Origin: Sulfitobacter mediterraneus
Lineage (GTDB): Bacteria > Pseudomonadota > Alphaproteobacteria > Rhodobacterales > Rhodobacteraceae
Length of the DNA stretch: 64,000 nt
Reading direction: 5' to 3'
Assembly (NCBI RefSeq): GCF_003054325.1
Contig: NZ_QBKU01000009.1
Location: forward strand, 1-64,000
Under the pieces are notes generated by a model. The model saw only the letters and a program-made list of their open reading frames with translations. It was not told the origin of the DNA and did not search any database. The position numbers were made by a program, and so were the translations under genes. This document shows positions 36,786-45,187 of this stretch, in pieces. Each line of letters starts with the position of its first letter. Position 1 is the first letter of the stretch.

Positions 36786-37864
36786 TGCCAACCCGTTCTG
36801 AAACACTGGCCTGCGCTGCGGGTCTGCGGGCGTTGTTCGAGGCGCAGGGCGCGGCCCTTGTCGAACCACCGATCCTGCAACCCGCCGATACCCTGCTGGA
36901 GCTTTACGGCGAGGACATCCGCGCCCGCGCCTATGTGACCTCTGATGCCCTGCGGGGCGAACAGATGCTGCGCCCCGACTTTACGGTGCCAGTGGTGCAA
37001 ATGCATATGCGCGAAGGCGCAGAGCCGGCCCGTTATACCTACGCAGGCGAGGTCTTCCGGCGGCAGGAACATGACCCCAGCCGCGCCAATGAATATATTC
37101 AGGTCGGCTATGAGGTCTTTGACCGCACCGATCCCGCTGCCGCAGACGCCGAGGTCTTTGCCCTGATTGCAGCTGGCCTGAAAAACCTGCCCGTTGCGCC
37201 AGTGACGGGCGACATCGGCGTGCTAATGGCTGCGGTGGAAGGGCTCAACACCACGGCGCGGCGCAAACATGCGCTGATGCGGCATATCTGGAGGCCGCGC
37301 CGGTTTCGCGGGTTGCTCGAACGGTTCGCAGGCCGCACGCCTGTGCCGCCCACCCGCGCCGCCCTGCTGGCCGGAGAGGCGCCCAAAGGCGCGCCGCTTG
37401 TGGGCCTGCGCAGCGCCGCCGAGATCGACGCAAGGGTGGCCGCCCTGCGCGAAGACGCCGCTGCCGATCCGATTTCGGCCCGCGATGTGGACCTGATCGA
37501 AGTGTTGCTCGAAGTGCGTGAAACCATGCCAAACGCCCTCAGCCGCCTGCATGATCTGGCGGTAGACCTGCCCTCAATTGCGCCCGCCGTGGCGCGGGTG
37601 GCGGCACGGGAAAAGGCACTGCAAGCCCGCGGCGTGAATACGGGTGATCTGATCTTTGAGGCCAGCTATGGCCGCGCCTCGATGGAATATTATGATGGCT
37701 TTGTCTTTGGGTTCCGCGCCGAGACCCGCCCGGATCTGCCCGCCATTGCCAGCGGCGGACGCTATGATGCGCTCACCCGGCAATTGGGGCAGGGCGACGA
37801 GATTCCGGCGGTGGGCGGCGTGATGCGCCCCGGATTGATGTTGCTACTGGAGGGCAAGGCATGA
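36785..37864 (+). CDS. hisZ: ATP phosphoribosyltransferase regulatory subunit
   Basis: A 359-aa HisS-like paralogue without aminoacylation activity. It assembles with short HisG and makes the complex active and sensitive to histidine, at the first step of histidine biosynthesis. Class II synthetase-like segments include LRPDFTVPVVQMHMREGAEP, YAGEVFRRQEHD and SGGRYDALTRQLG. The ATG at 36785 shares its A with the hisS stop, and its stop overlaps the hisG start (ATGA). The pairing with a short HisG is exactly as expected. Confidence 0.94.
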   Translation: MPTRSETLACAAGLRALFEAQGAALVEPPILQPADTLLELYGEDIRARAYVTSDALRGEQMLRPDFTVPVVQMHMREGAEPARYTYAGEVFRRQEHDPSRANEYIQVGYEVFDRTDPAAADAEVFALIAAGLKNLPVAPVTGDIGVLMAAVEGLNTTARRKHALMRHIWRPRRFRGLLERFAGRTPVPPTRAALLAGEAPKGAPLVGLRSAAEIDARVAALREDAAADPISARDVDLIEVLLEVRETMPNALSRLHDLAVDLPSIAPAVARVAAREKALQARGVNTGDLIFEASYGRASMEYYDGFVFGFRAETRPDLPAIASGGRYDALTRQLGQGDEIPAVGGVMRPGLMLLLEGKA

Positions 37865-38550
37865 CGCTGAAACTTGGCGTGCCGTCCAAAGGGCGGCTGA
37901 TGGAAAAGACCTTTGAATGGTTCGGCGCGCGCGGCATCACCCTGCAGCGCACCGGCAACGAACGCGAATATGCAGGCGCGGTGGAAGGCATCGACAACGT
38001 CAGCCTGATCCTGCTGTCTGCGGGGGAAATCCCCCGCGAACTGGCCGCAGGGCGCATTCATCTGGGCGTCACCGGCACCGATCTGGTGCGCGAAAAACTG
38101 GCGCTTTGGGACCAATTGGTTGAGCCACTAGAAGAATTGCAGTTTGGCCATGCCGACCTGATCATCGCAGTGCCACAAGCCTGGGTCGATGTGGACACAC
38201 TGGATGATCTGGACGCCGCCGCCGCGGCCTTCCGCCAGCATCACGGGTTCCGGATGCGGATCGCCACAAAATACCACCGACTGGTCCGCGAGTTCCTGCG
38301 CAGCGGCGGCGTGGCCGATTACGCGCTGGTCGACAGCCAGGGCGCGACCGAAGGCACCGTGAAAAACGAAACCGCCGAGGCCGTGGCGGATATCACCTCA
38401 AGCGGCGAAACACTGCGGGCGAACCATTTGAAGATCTTGAGTGATGGATTGGTCTTGCAGTCGCAAGCCACGCTCTGGCGCAGCCGCATGGCAGAAATGA
38501 GCGATCTCGATCGCAAGACCCTTGGCGAGATCAATCGCCGTTTGGGGTGA
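37861..38550 (+). CDS. hisG: ATP phosphoribosyltransferase, short form
   Basis: A 229-aa catalytic subunit that condenses ATP with PRPP in the first step of histidine biosynthesis. It has the N-terminal GVPSKGRLMEKTFEWF, the GVTGTDLVRE loop and the PRPP-binding region DITSSGETLRANHLKIL. It lacks the C-terminal regulatory domain of long HisG, so it depends on HisZ. It is followed by a copy of the dispersed intergenic repeat. Confidence 0.95.
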   Translation: MTLKLGVPSKGRLMEKTFEWFGARGITLQRTGNEREYAGAVEGIDNVSLILLSAGEIPRELAAGRIHLGVTGTDLVREKLALWDQLVEPLEELQFGHADLIIAVPQAWVDVDTLDDLDAAAAAFRQHHGFRMRIATKYHRLVREFLRSGGVADYALVDSQGATEGTVKNETAEAVADITSSGETLRANHLKILSDGLVLQSQATLWRSRMAEMSDLDRKTLGEINRRLG

Positions 38551-38562
38551 GGTGGCGTTGAA

Positions 38563-38611
38563 CCGGGGGCCAGCCCCCGGACCCCCGGAATATTTAGGGC
38601 CAAAAAGGGGG
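38563..38611 (+). repeat. Dispersed intergenic repeat, copy B
   Basis: A CCGGGGGC-CA-GCCCCCGG hairpin (38563-38580) is followed by CCCCGGAATATTTAGGGCCA and A5-G5. It lies at the convergent junction of hisG and the DUF1489 gene and is the most regular copy of the four in this window. The hairpin plus A/T tract could end transcription, but that is inference. Confidence 0.72.
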
Positions 38612-38635
38612 AAGTGGTGGCGCTGCCTAAACGGC

Positions 38636-39067
38636 TCAGAGCACGCCAATTTCCGCGAGAGCCTGATTGAGTTCCACCGGCAAAGCCTCTTCGTTTTCGC
38701 GGCCCTCGGGCAGGTCCAGAGGTGCGTCTTGGGTGGTGAGGTAACGCCAGCCTTGAAAGGGGCGGCGCAGACTGCTTTGGGTGCGGACCAGTTGCGGGTC
38801 AAGAACGATGGCGCAGCGGCGGATGCCGTCTGATCCGATTTGTTCGTCCAGCCGCAGGATGCGCTGGCGACATTGGATCGCGCCTTTGATCACCCAAAAG
38901 ATCGATCCGCCGTTCAAAATCTCGGCCTCGCGTTTGGGCCACATGCGTGTGACGTGCCGTGGCAGCCCATCGGCGGTTTGCGCCCGTTTTGTGGCGTGCC
39001 ATTCGGCCAGCCCTTCGACGGTTTCGGTTCCGACAGAAAGCTTGATCAGGTTCACGGTTGAGGTCAT
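38636..39067 (-). CDS. DUF1489 family protein
   Basis: A 143-aa alphaproteobacterial protein of the DUF1489 family, probably cytosolic. Recognisable segments are LIKLSVGTETVEGLAEWH, the TRMWPKRE stretch, GGSIFWVIKG and GWRYLTTQDAPLDLP. No catalytic motif is evident and the function is unknown. It is convergent with hisG and divergent from nrdJ. Confidence 0.88.
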   Translation of the reverse strand: MTSTVNLIKLSVGTETVEGLAEWHATKRAQTADGLPRHVTRMWPKREAEILNGGSIFWVIKGAIQCRQRILRLDEQIGSDGIRRCAIVLDPQLVRTQSSLRRPFQGWRYLTTQDAPLDLPEGRENEEALPVELNQALAEIGVL

Positions 39068-39119
39068 GAGGTTTCATCGCATTTAACGGATTTGAGGGCA
39101 AGAGGCTTTGCATCGCATT

Positions 39120-39135
39120 TTACCTGATATTGTTG
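39120..39135 (+). promoter_or_regulatory. Candidate distal NrdR box
   Basis: TTACCTGATATTGTTG matches the NrdR consensus as I recall it (ACACAATATATAGTGT) at about 8 of 16 positions and keeps the central ATAT and GT. It starts exactly 31 bp before the stronger box at 39151, the three-turn spacing usual for NrdR pairs. Alone it would not be convincing. Confidence 0.4.
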
Positions 39136-39150
39136 TTGCGCCAGCAAAGG

Positions 39151-39166
39151 TCACAACATATAGAAA
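39151..39166 (+). promoter_or_regulatory. Candidate proximal NrdR box upstream of nrdJ
   Basis: TCACAACATATAGAAA matches the remembered NrdR consensus ACACAATATATAGTGT at about 11 of 16 positions, including CACAA-ATATAG. It lies about 90 bp before the ribonucleotide reductase start. NrdR is the common repressor of bacterial ribonucleotide reductase genes, so position and sequence agree. Confidence 0.55.
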
Positions 39167-39260
39167 TCGTCCGGGCATTTGAAATCACCCGTTTCAGAAT
39201 CCCGCCGCCCCGCCTAAGATAAAGATCTCCCTGCCAATGCCTGCTCAGAAAGCCCCTGCT

Positions 39261-41528
39261 ATGACCCGTTTTGCCGCCCCGATTGCCGAACAAATCTGGG
39301 ATATGAAATACCGTTTCAAAGCGGCCGATGGCACGCCCAAGGATGCCACTGTCGAAGACAGCTGGCGGCGTATTGCGCGGGATCTGGCGCGGGTTGAAGA
39401 CGATGCCGCGCAGTGGGAAGATCGGTTTTACACCGCGCTTGAAGACTTCAAATACCTGCCCGCAGGCCGGATCACCGCCGGCGCTGGCACCGCGCGGCGC
39501 GTGACGTTGTTCAACTGCTTTGTTATGGGCACCGTCCCCGACAGCATGAGCGGCATTTTTGATATGCTCAAAGAGGCCGCGCTGACCATGCAGCAGGGCG
39601 GCGGCATTGGTTATGATTTTTCAACCATCCGCCCCAAGGGCGCGGATGTTCTGGGCGTATCGGCAGATGCCTCCGGCCCGCTGAGCTTTATGGATGTGTG
39701 GGATGCGATGTGCCGCACGATTATGTCAGCCGGATCGCGGCGCGGTGCGATGATGGCGACCATGCGCTGCGATCACCCCGATATCGAGGATTTCATCACC
39801 GCCAAATCCGACCCCGCCCGCCTGCGTATGTTCAACATGTCGGTTCTGGTCACGGATGATTTCATGGAAGCGGTCAAAGCTGACGGTTCCTGGGAGCTGA
39901 CGTTCAACGATCGGGTCTATCACACGGTGCAGGCCCGCGATCTGTGGAACAAGATCATGCAGGCCACCTATGATTATGCCGAACCGGGTGTGATTTTCAT
40001 CGACCGGATCAATGCGGCCAACAACCTCAGCTATTGCGAAACCATCGCCGCCACCAACCCTTGCGGCGAACAGCCACTGCCGCCCTATGGCGCTTGCCTG
40101 CTCGGCTCGATCAACCTTGCGCGTCTGGTGTCGGACCCGTTTGGCGATGACAGCCAACTGGACGAGGCCGCGCTGCAAGAACTTGTCGCCACCGCCGTGC
40201 GGATGATGGACAACGTTGTGGACGTCTCAAAGTTCCCGCTTGAGGCTCAGGCCCGCGAGGCGCAAGCCAAACGCCGGATCGGGCTGGGGGTCACGGGCCT
40301 TGCCGATGCGCTTTTGATGGTCGGCCAACGCTATGGCTCTGATGAAGCGGCGGCGCAAACCGAAAGCTGGCTCAAGGCGATTGCGCGGGCGGCCTACTTG
40401 GCGTCGGTTGATCTGGCTAAGGAAAAGGGCGCCTTCCCGCTGTTTGATGCGGACGCCTACCTCGCCTCCGGCACCATGCAGCAGATGGACGACGATGTGC
40501 GCGACGCGATCCGCGAACATGGCATCCGCAACGCGCTTTTGACCTCCATCGCGCCCACCGGCACGATCAGCCTTTATGCCGGCAACGTCAGTTCGGGGAT
40601 CGAGCCGGTCTTTGCCTATGCCTACACCCGCAAGGTCTTGCAAAAGGATGGCTCGCGCACCGAAGAGGAGGTGGTCGATTACGCGGTGCAAATGTGGCGC
40701 GACCTGAAAGGCGATGCGCCGTTGCCCGACTATTTTGTCAACGCCCAGACGCTTGCCCCTTCCGATCACGTCAAGATGCAGGCGGCGGCGCAGAAATGGG
40801 TCGATAGCTCCATCTCGAAAACCATCAACTGCCCCGAAGATATTGATTTTGACGCCTTCAAAGATGTCTACATGCAGGCCTGGGACAGCGGCTGTAAGGG
40901 CTGCACCACCTACCGGCCCAATGATGTGACCGGATCGGTGCTGAGCGTGAACGAAGACACCAAGGCCGACAAACCCGTGCCCGTCGATGAGGGCGGAGAG
41001 GTGGTCTATATGTCCGAACCGCTGGACCGTCCGGCGGATCTGGAGGGCAACACCTACAAGGTCAAATGGCCCGACAGCGAACATGCCATCTACATCACAA
41101 TCAATGACATCGTGCTGAACGGCCACCGCCGCCCCTTCGAGGTGTTCATCAACTCCAAGAATATGGAGCATTTTGCATGGACGGTTGCACTCACGCGGAT
41201 GATCTCGGCGGTGTTCCGGCGCGGCGGCGATGTGTCCTTTGTGGTTGAGGAACTCAAGGCGGTCTTTGACCCGCGTGGCGGAGCATGGATGCAGGGCAAA
41301 TACATCCCCTCCATCCTTGCGGCCATCGGCGGTGTCATCGAACAGCATATGATCGCGACCGGTTTCATCGCGGGCGAGGGCATGGGGCTGAAAAACGATC
41401 CCAAAGCGCAAGTCGTCGGCCTTGACGCCCCACGGGGCAAATCCTGCCCGTCCTGCGGCCAATACGACCTGCGCATGGTCGAAGGCTGCATGACCTGCGC
41501 CTCTTGCGGGCACAGTAAATGCGGCTGA
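39261..41528 (+). CDS. nrdJ: Adenosylcobalamin-dependent (class II) ribonucleotide reductase
   Basis: A 755-aa class II reductase making deoxyribonucleotides with a B12-generated thiyl radical. It has the barrel Cys in TLFNCFVMGT, GGGIGYDFSTIRPKG, the radical-site motif NPCGEQPLPPYGACLLGS and the APTGTISL segment. The C-terminal zinc ribbon (CPSCGQYDLRM...CMTCASCGHSKCG) supplies redox Cys residues. ATG 39261 opens the conserved start (MTRFAAPIAEQIWDMKYRF); an ATG at 39237 would add eight residues. No class I nrdAB genes are in the window. Candidate NrdR boxes lie upstream; I saw no cobalamin riboswitch. Confidence 0.95.
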   Translation: MTRFAAPIAEQIWDMKYRFKAADGTPKDATVEDSWRRIARDLARVEDDAAQWEDRFYTALEDFKYLPAGRITAGAGTARRVTLFNCFVMGTVPDSMSGIFDMLKEAALTMQQGGGIGYDFSTIRPKGADVLGVSADASGPLSFMDVWDAMCRTIMSAGSRRGAMMATMRCDHPDIEDFITAKSDPARLRMFNMSVLVTDDFMEAVKADGSWELTFNDRVYHTVQARDLWNKIMQATYDYAEPGVIFIDRINAANNLSYCETIAATNPCGEQPLPPYGACLLGSINLARLVSDPFGDDSQLDEAALQELVATAVRMMDNVVDVSKFPLEAQAREAQAKRRIGLGVTGLADALLMVGQRYGSDEAAAQTESWLKAIARAAYLASVDLAKEKGAFPLFDADAYLASGTMQQMDDDVRDAIREHGIRNALLTSIAPTGTISLYAGNVSSGIEPVFAYAYTRKVLQKDGSRTEEEVVDYAVQMWRDLKGDAPLPDYFVNAQTLAPSDHVKMQAAAQKWVDSSISKTINCPEDIDFDAFKDVYMQAWDSGCKGCTTYRPNDVTGSVLSVNEDTKADKPVPVDEGGEVVYMSEPLDRPADLEGNTYKVKWPDSEHAIYITINDIVLNGHRRPFEVFINSKNMEHFAWTVALTRMISAVFRRGGDVSFVVEELKAVFDPRGGAWMQGKYIPSILAAIGGVIEQHMIATGFIAGEGMGLKNDPKAQVVGLDAPRGKSCPSCGQYDLRMVEGCMTCASCGHSKCG

Positions 41529-41566
41529 GCCAAGACGCATAAACAGCAGTTGAAGAAGGGCAGGGC

Positions 41567-43183
41567 ATGACCACAACCACCACGCTGGACGGCACCTATG
41601 ATTACATCATCATCGGCGCGGGCACGGCGGGTTGTGTTCTGGCCAACCGCTTGACCGAAGACCCCAAAACCCGCGTTTTGTTGCTGGAGGCAGGCGGCAA
41701 GGACAATTACCATTGGGTCAAAATTCCCGTCGGCTATCTCTATTGCATCGGCAATCCGCGGACCGACTGGATGATGAAAACCGCGGCAGAGCCGGGGTTG
41801 AACGGGCGGTCCTTGGTCTATCCGCGCGGCAAGGTTCTGGGCGGCTGCACCTCGGTCAATGGTATGATCTACATGCGCGGGCAGGCGGCGGATTATGACC
41901 GTTGGCGGCAGCTGGGCAACACCGGCTGGGGCTGGGATGACGTGCTGCCCTATTTCCTCAAGTCCGAAGACCATCACGCCGGCACATCGGATATGCACGG
42001 CGCGGGCGGTGAGTGGAAGGTCACGACCCAACGCCTCAGCTGGGACATTCTCAAAGCGGTGCAGGAGGGCGCCAAAGAATTTGGTATTCACCCCCGAGCC
42101 GATTTCAACGATGGCAATAACGAGGGGTCGGGCTTTTTCGAGGTCAATCAAAAGGCTGGTGTCAGATGGAGCACGGCAACCGGTTTTCTGCGCCCAGCGA
42201 TGAACCGGCCCAACCTGCGGGTGCTGACCCACGCCCATACCGAAACCCTGATCCTTGAGGGCAAAACCGTCAAAGGCGTGCGGTACAACCGGCGCGGCCA
42301 AAGCTTTGAGGCCCATTGCACCGCCGAGGTGCTGCTGGCGGCAGGGGCGATCAACTCACCCAAGATTCTGGAGCATTCCGGCATTGGCCAACCCGATCAC
42401 ATCGCGGGGCTGGGTCTGACGCCGAAACATGATCTGCAAGGGGTGGGCGAGAACCTGCAGGACCATTTGCAGATCCGCACTGTGTACAAGGTCAGCAACG
42501 CCAAGACATTGAACACAATGGCCAATTCCCTGTTGGGCAAGGCACGGCTTGGCTTGCAATATCTGATCAGCCAAAGCGGCCCGCTGTCCATGGCGCCCAG
42601 CCAGTTTGGCATGTTCACCAAATCCGATCCCGCGCTGGAAACCCCGGATCTGGAATACCACGTACAACCCTTGTCGACCGACCGCCTTGGCGATCCGCTG
42701 CATCCGTTTCCGGCGATCACGGTTTCAGTCTGCAACCTGCGCCCTGACAGCATCGGCAGTTGTCATGCGACCTCAACCGATAGCGCCCAGCAACCGCATA
42801 TCAAGCTCAACTACCTCTCTGCCCCGCGCGACAAACAGGTTGCGGTGACCTCGATCAAACAGGCCCGCGAGATCATGACCGCCGCCGCGCTCAAACCCTA
42901 CACTCCTGAGGAAATCCTGCCCGGCCCCGACCATCAAAGCGATGCAGCATTGGTCGAACAGGCGGGCAATATCGCCACCACGATCTTTCACCCTGTTGGC
43001 ACCTGCAAAATGGGTGCGGATGAAAACGCTGTGGTCGGAACCGACCTGCGGGTGCACGGGCTGAACGGGCTGCGGGTCATTGACGCCTCTGTGATGCCGC
43101 GCATCGTGTCGGGCAATACCGCATCGCCTGTGGTGATGATCGCGGAAAAGGCCGCCGATATGATCCGCGCCGCCGCGCGATAA
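41567..43183 (+). CDS. GMC-family flavin oxidoreductase (choline/alcohol dehydrogenase-like)
   Basis: A 538-aa glucose-methanol-choline oxidoreductase that oxidises an alcohol group using FAD. The N-terminal ADP-binding motif is YDYIIIGAGTAGCVLANRL with LLEAGG, the flavin region has PRGKVLGGCTSVNGMIYMRG, and the C-terminal catalytic His and Asn are in HPVGTCKMG and SGNTASPVVMIAEKAADMI. The start follows GAAGGGCAGGGC. BetA-type choline dehydrogenase is the nearest well-known relative, but no betB or betaine transporter is adjacent, so the substrate is open. Confidence 0.9.
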   Translation: MTTTTTLDGTYDYIIIGAGTAGCVLANRLTEDPKTRVLLLEAGGKDNYHWVKIPVGYLYCIGNPRTDWMMKTAAEPGLNGRSLVYPRGKVLGGCTSVNGMIYMRGQAADYDRWRQLGNTGWGWDDVLPYFLKSEDHHAGTSDMHGAGGEWKVTTQRLSWDILKAVQEGAKEFGIHPRADFNDGNNEGSGFFEVNQKAGVRWSTATGFLRPAMNRPNLRVLTHAHTETLILEGKTVKGVRYNRRGQSFEAHCTAEVLLAAGAINSPKILEHSGIGQPDHIAGLGLTPKHDLQGVGENLQDHLQIRTVYKVSNAKTLNTMANSLLGKARLGLQYLISQSGPLSMAPSQFGMFTKSDPALETPDLEYHVQPLSTDRLGDPLHPFPAITVSVCNLRPDSIGSCHATSTDSAQQPHIKLNYLSAPRDKQVAVTSIKQAREIMTAAALKPYTPEEILPGPDHQSDAALVEQAGNIATTIFHPVGTCKMGADENAVVGTDLRVHGLNGLRVIDASVMPRIVSGNTASPVVMIAEKAADMIRAAAR

Positions 43184-43252
43184 GACTTCACTGTATTCAA
43201 CCGCGCTTGCGGCCCTATACTGGCGGCAACACTGATTGTTCAGGGGGATCAC

Positions 43253-43939
43253 ATGACAAAAGCGGACCCATCCACGCCGCCCGACGGCTTTACCCAGATG
43301 ATCGACGACAGCAACGCCTTCTTTGCCGAGCTGCGCCAGAACAACACCAAAGACTGGTTCAATCCCCGCAAGGATCACTACAACACCGCGATCAAGAAAC
43401 CGGCAGAGTTCTTTGCCGATCTGCTGGCCGAGGATTTCAGCCGGATCTCCGGCAAGCCCTTCAAGCCCAAGCTGTTTCGCATCTACCGCGATGTGCGGTT
43501 TTCCAAGGACAAGACCCCGCTCAATGCGCATCTGCACATGATGTGGTCACAGGCCGGGGATGATCCCTTTGCGCCGTTCTTTTTCTTTGGCTCCGAGCCG
43601 GGCGAGATGACCGTTGGCTTTGGCATCGGCGGGTTCAAGGGTGAAACCCTGACCCGGTTCCGCGCCTTTGTGGACCGCGACGGGGATGAATTGGCCGACC
43701 TGATAGATGCCACTGGCTTCCAGTTCTCCACATGGGGTGCGCCGCCGCTCAAAAAGGTGCCAAAACCCTATGCCGAAGATCACCCTCATGGCGATCTGCT
43801 CAAACGCAAGAACCTGATCCTCAGCGGCCCGATGGATGACACATGGCGGCACGCCGAGGGCGGATTGGTCAAAGCGGTGCGATCCGAGTTTGAAAAAGCC
43901 CGTCCTGTGATGAAACTTTGGGAGGACCGGCTCGCGTGA
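43253..43939 (+). CDS. DUF2461 (TIGR02453) family protein
   Basis: A 228-aa protein of the DUF2461 family, found in bacteria and fungi with no known function. Recognisable segments are LRQNNTKDWFNPRKDHY near the start, KLFRIYRDVRFSKDKTPLN, and MWSQAGDDPFAPFFFFG, typical of the family. No signal peptide or membrane segment is visible. It stands 69 bp after the GMC oxidoreductase gene and 228 bp before the second BMP transporter. Confidence 0.9.
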   Translation: MTKADPSTPPDGFTQMIDDSNAFFAELRQNNTKDWFNPRKDHYNTAIKKPAEFFADLLAEDFSRISGKPFKPKLFRIYRDVRFSKDKTPLNAHLHMMWSQAGDDPFAPFFFFGSEPGEMTVGFGIGGFKGETLTRFRAFVDRDGDELADLIDATGFQFSTWGAPPLKKVPKPYAEDHPHGDLLKRKNLILSGPMDDTWRHAEGGLVKAVRSEFEKARPVMKLWEDRLA

Positions 43940-44167
43940 GAAACGCCCGCCTCCGCCGCGCCGCAGCATCAGACGCCAGCCCCTTGGAAAGGCCGAACCT
44001 TTTCCAACCTGCCCAAGATTTCGCCCATCAGACGTCTTGCCCGCACAAGTCTTTGGCAGTTACAAATTCAAGGCCTAAGCTTGCCAAAGCCCGACACAGA
44101 AAGCTTGACTCAAGGCGATTTTAACCAAACGGTAAAAAATATCAGACGTCCAACTGGGGGATAACCA

Positions 44168-45187
44168 ATGAATAAGCCACAAACCAATAGTATCACACGC
44201 CGCAGATTGCTCGGCAGTGCCGCGGTTCTGCTGGGGGCCGCTGCCTTTGCGCCCAAGGCCGCCTTTGCTGCAGACAAGATCAAGGTCGCGGGCATTTACA
44301 CCGTACCTGTCGAACAACAATGGGTCAGCCGCATCCACAAAGCTGCCGAAACCGCGCAGGCCCGCGGCGACATTGAATACACCTTTACCGAAAACGTCTC
44401 CAACACCGATTATGCCCGCGTGATGCGCGAATATGCCGAAAGCGGCAACACCCTGATCATCGGCGAGGTCTTTGGCGCCGAGCAGGAAGCCCGCGAAGTG
44501 GCGGCAGACTATCCAAATGTGGCCTTCCTTATGGGGTCCAGTTTCAAGCAGGACGCGGCGCTGCCGAACTTCTCTGTTTTTGACAACTACATCCAGGACG
44601 CTGCCTATCTGTCCGGCATCATCGCTGGCGCGATGACCAAATCGGGCAACATCGGCATGGTCGGCGGCTTCCCGATCCCCGAGGTGAACCGTTTGATGCA
44701 TGCCTTCATGGCGGGCGCGGCGGAAATGAACCCGGATATCAAGTTCCAGGTCAGCTTCATCGGCTCATGGTTCGATCCGCCCAAGGCCAAAGAAACCGCC
44801 TTTGCGATGATCGAAAATGGCGCGGATCTGCTCTATGCCGAACGCTTTGGCGTGTCGGACGCGGCGCAGGAAAAAGGGGTGCTGGCCATCGGCAATGTGA
44901 TCGACACCCAAGCCGATTATCCCGAAACGGTTGTCGCCTCCGCAATCTGGCATTTTGAGCCGACGCTGGATGCCGCGATTGCCGCGGTGCAGGCGGGCAA
45001 TTTCACTGCCGATGACTATGGCAAATATTCCTTCATGGCCGAAGGCGGCTCTTCGCTTGCGCCACTTGGCGCCTTCGAGGGCAAAGTTCCCGAAGCGGCG
45101 ATGAAACTGGTCATGGAAAAAGAAGCAGCGATCAAAGACGGCTCTTTCAGCGTCACAATCAACGACGAAGAACCGAAGTCTTCTTAA
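44168..45187 (+). CDS. BMP-family ABC transporter substrate-binding protein, Tat-type signal
   Basis: A 339-aa periplasmic binding protein of the Bmp/PnrA family. Unlike the first BMP protein in the window, it has a twin-arginine-type signal (SITRRRLLGSAAVLLGAAAF), so it may be exported folded by the Tat system. The mature part begins KIKVAGIYTVPVEQQWVSRI and contains GNIGMVGGFPIPEVNRLMHA, the Bmp signature region. It starts a plus-strand operon with an ATPase, two permeases and a cytosine-deaminase-like gene, so pyrimidine or purine bases or nucleosides are the likely ligand. The 228 bp before it carry two copies of ATCAGACGTC. Confidence 0.89.
   Translation: MNKPQTNSITRRRLLGSAAVLLGAAAFAPKAAFAADKIKVAGIYTVPVEQQWVSRIHKAAETAQARGDIEYTFTENVSNTDYARVMREYAESGNTLIIGEVFGAEQEAREVAADYPNVAFLMGSSFKQDAALPNFSVFDNYIQDAAYLSGIIAGAMTKSGNIGMVGGFPIPEVNRLMHAFMAGAAEMNPDIKFQVSFIGSWFDPPKAKETAFAMIENGADLLYAERFGVSDAAQEKGVLAIGNVIDTQADYPETVVASAIWHFEPTLDAAIAAVQAGNFTADDYGKYSFMAEGGSSLAPLGAFEGKVPEAAMKLVMEKEAAIKDGSFSVTINDEEPKSS

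Noticed and set aside
39068-39236. Cobalamin riboswitch before the B12-dependent reductase
   Set aside because: I could not find the conserved B12-box core (GCCACTG) or a plausible fold in the 170-bp leader.
40227-42316. Long minus-strand frames opposite nrdJ and the GMC oxidoreductase
   Set aside because: Both sense genes have complete family motifs across the region; the antisense translations show no known motif and arise from codon bias.
44100-44140. Sigma-70 promoter TTGACT upstream of the second BMP gene
   Set aside because: The -35-like hexamer is present at 44105-44110, but no acceptable -10 hexamer occurs at 16-18 bp spacing.
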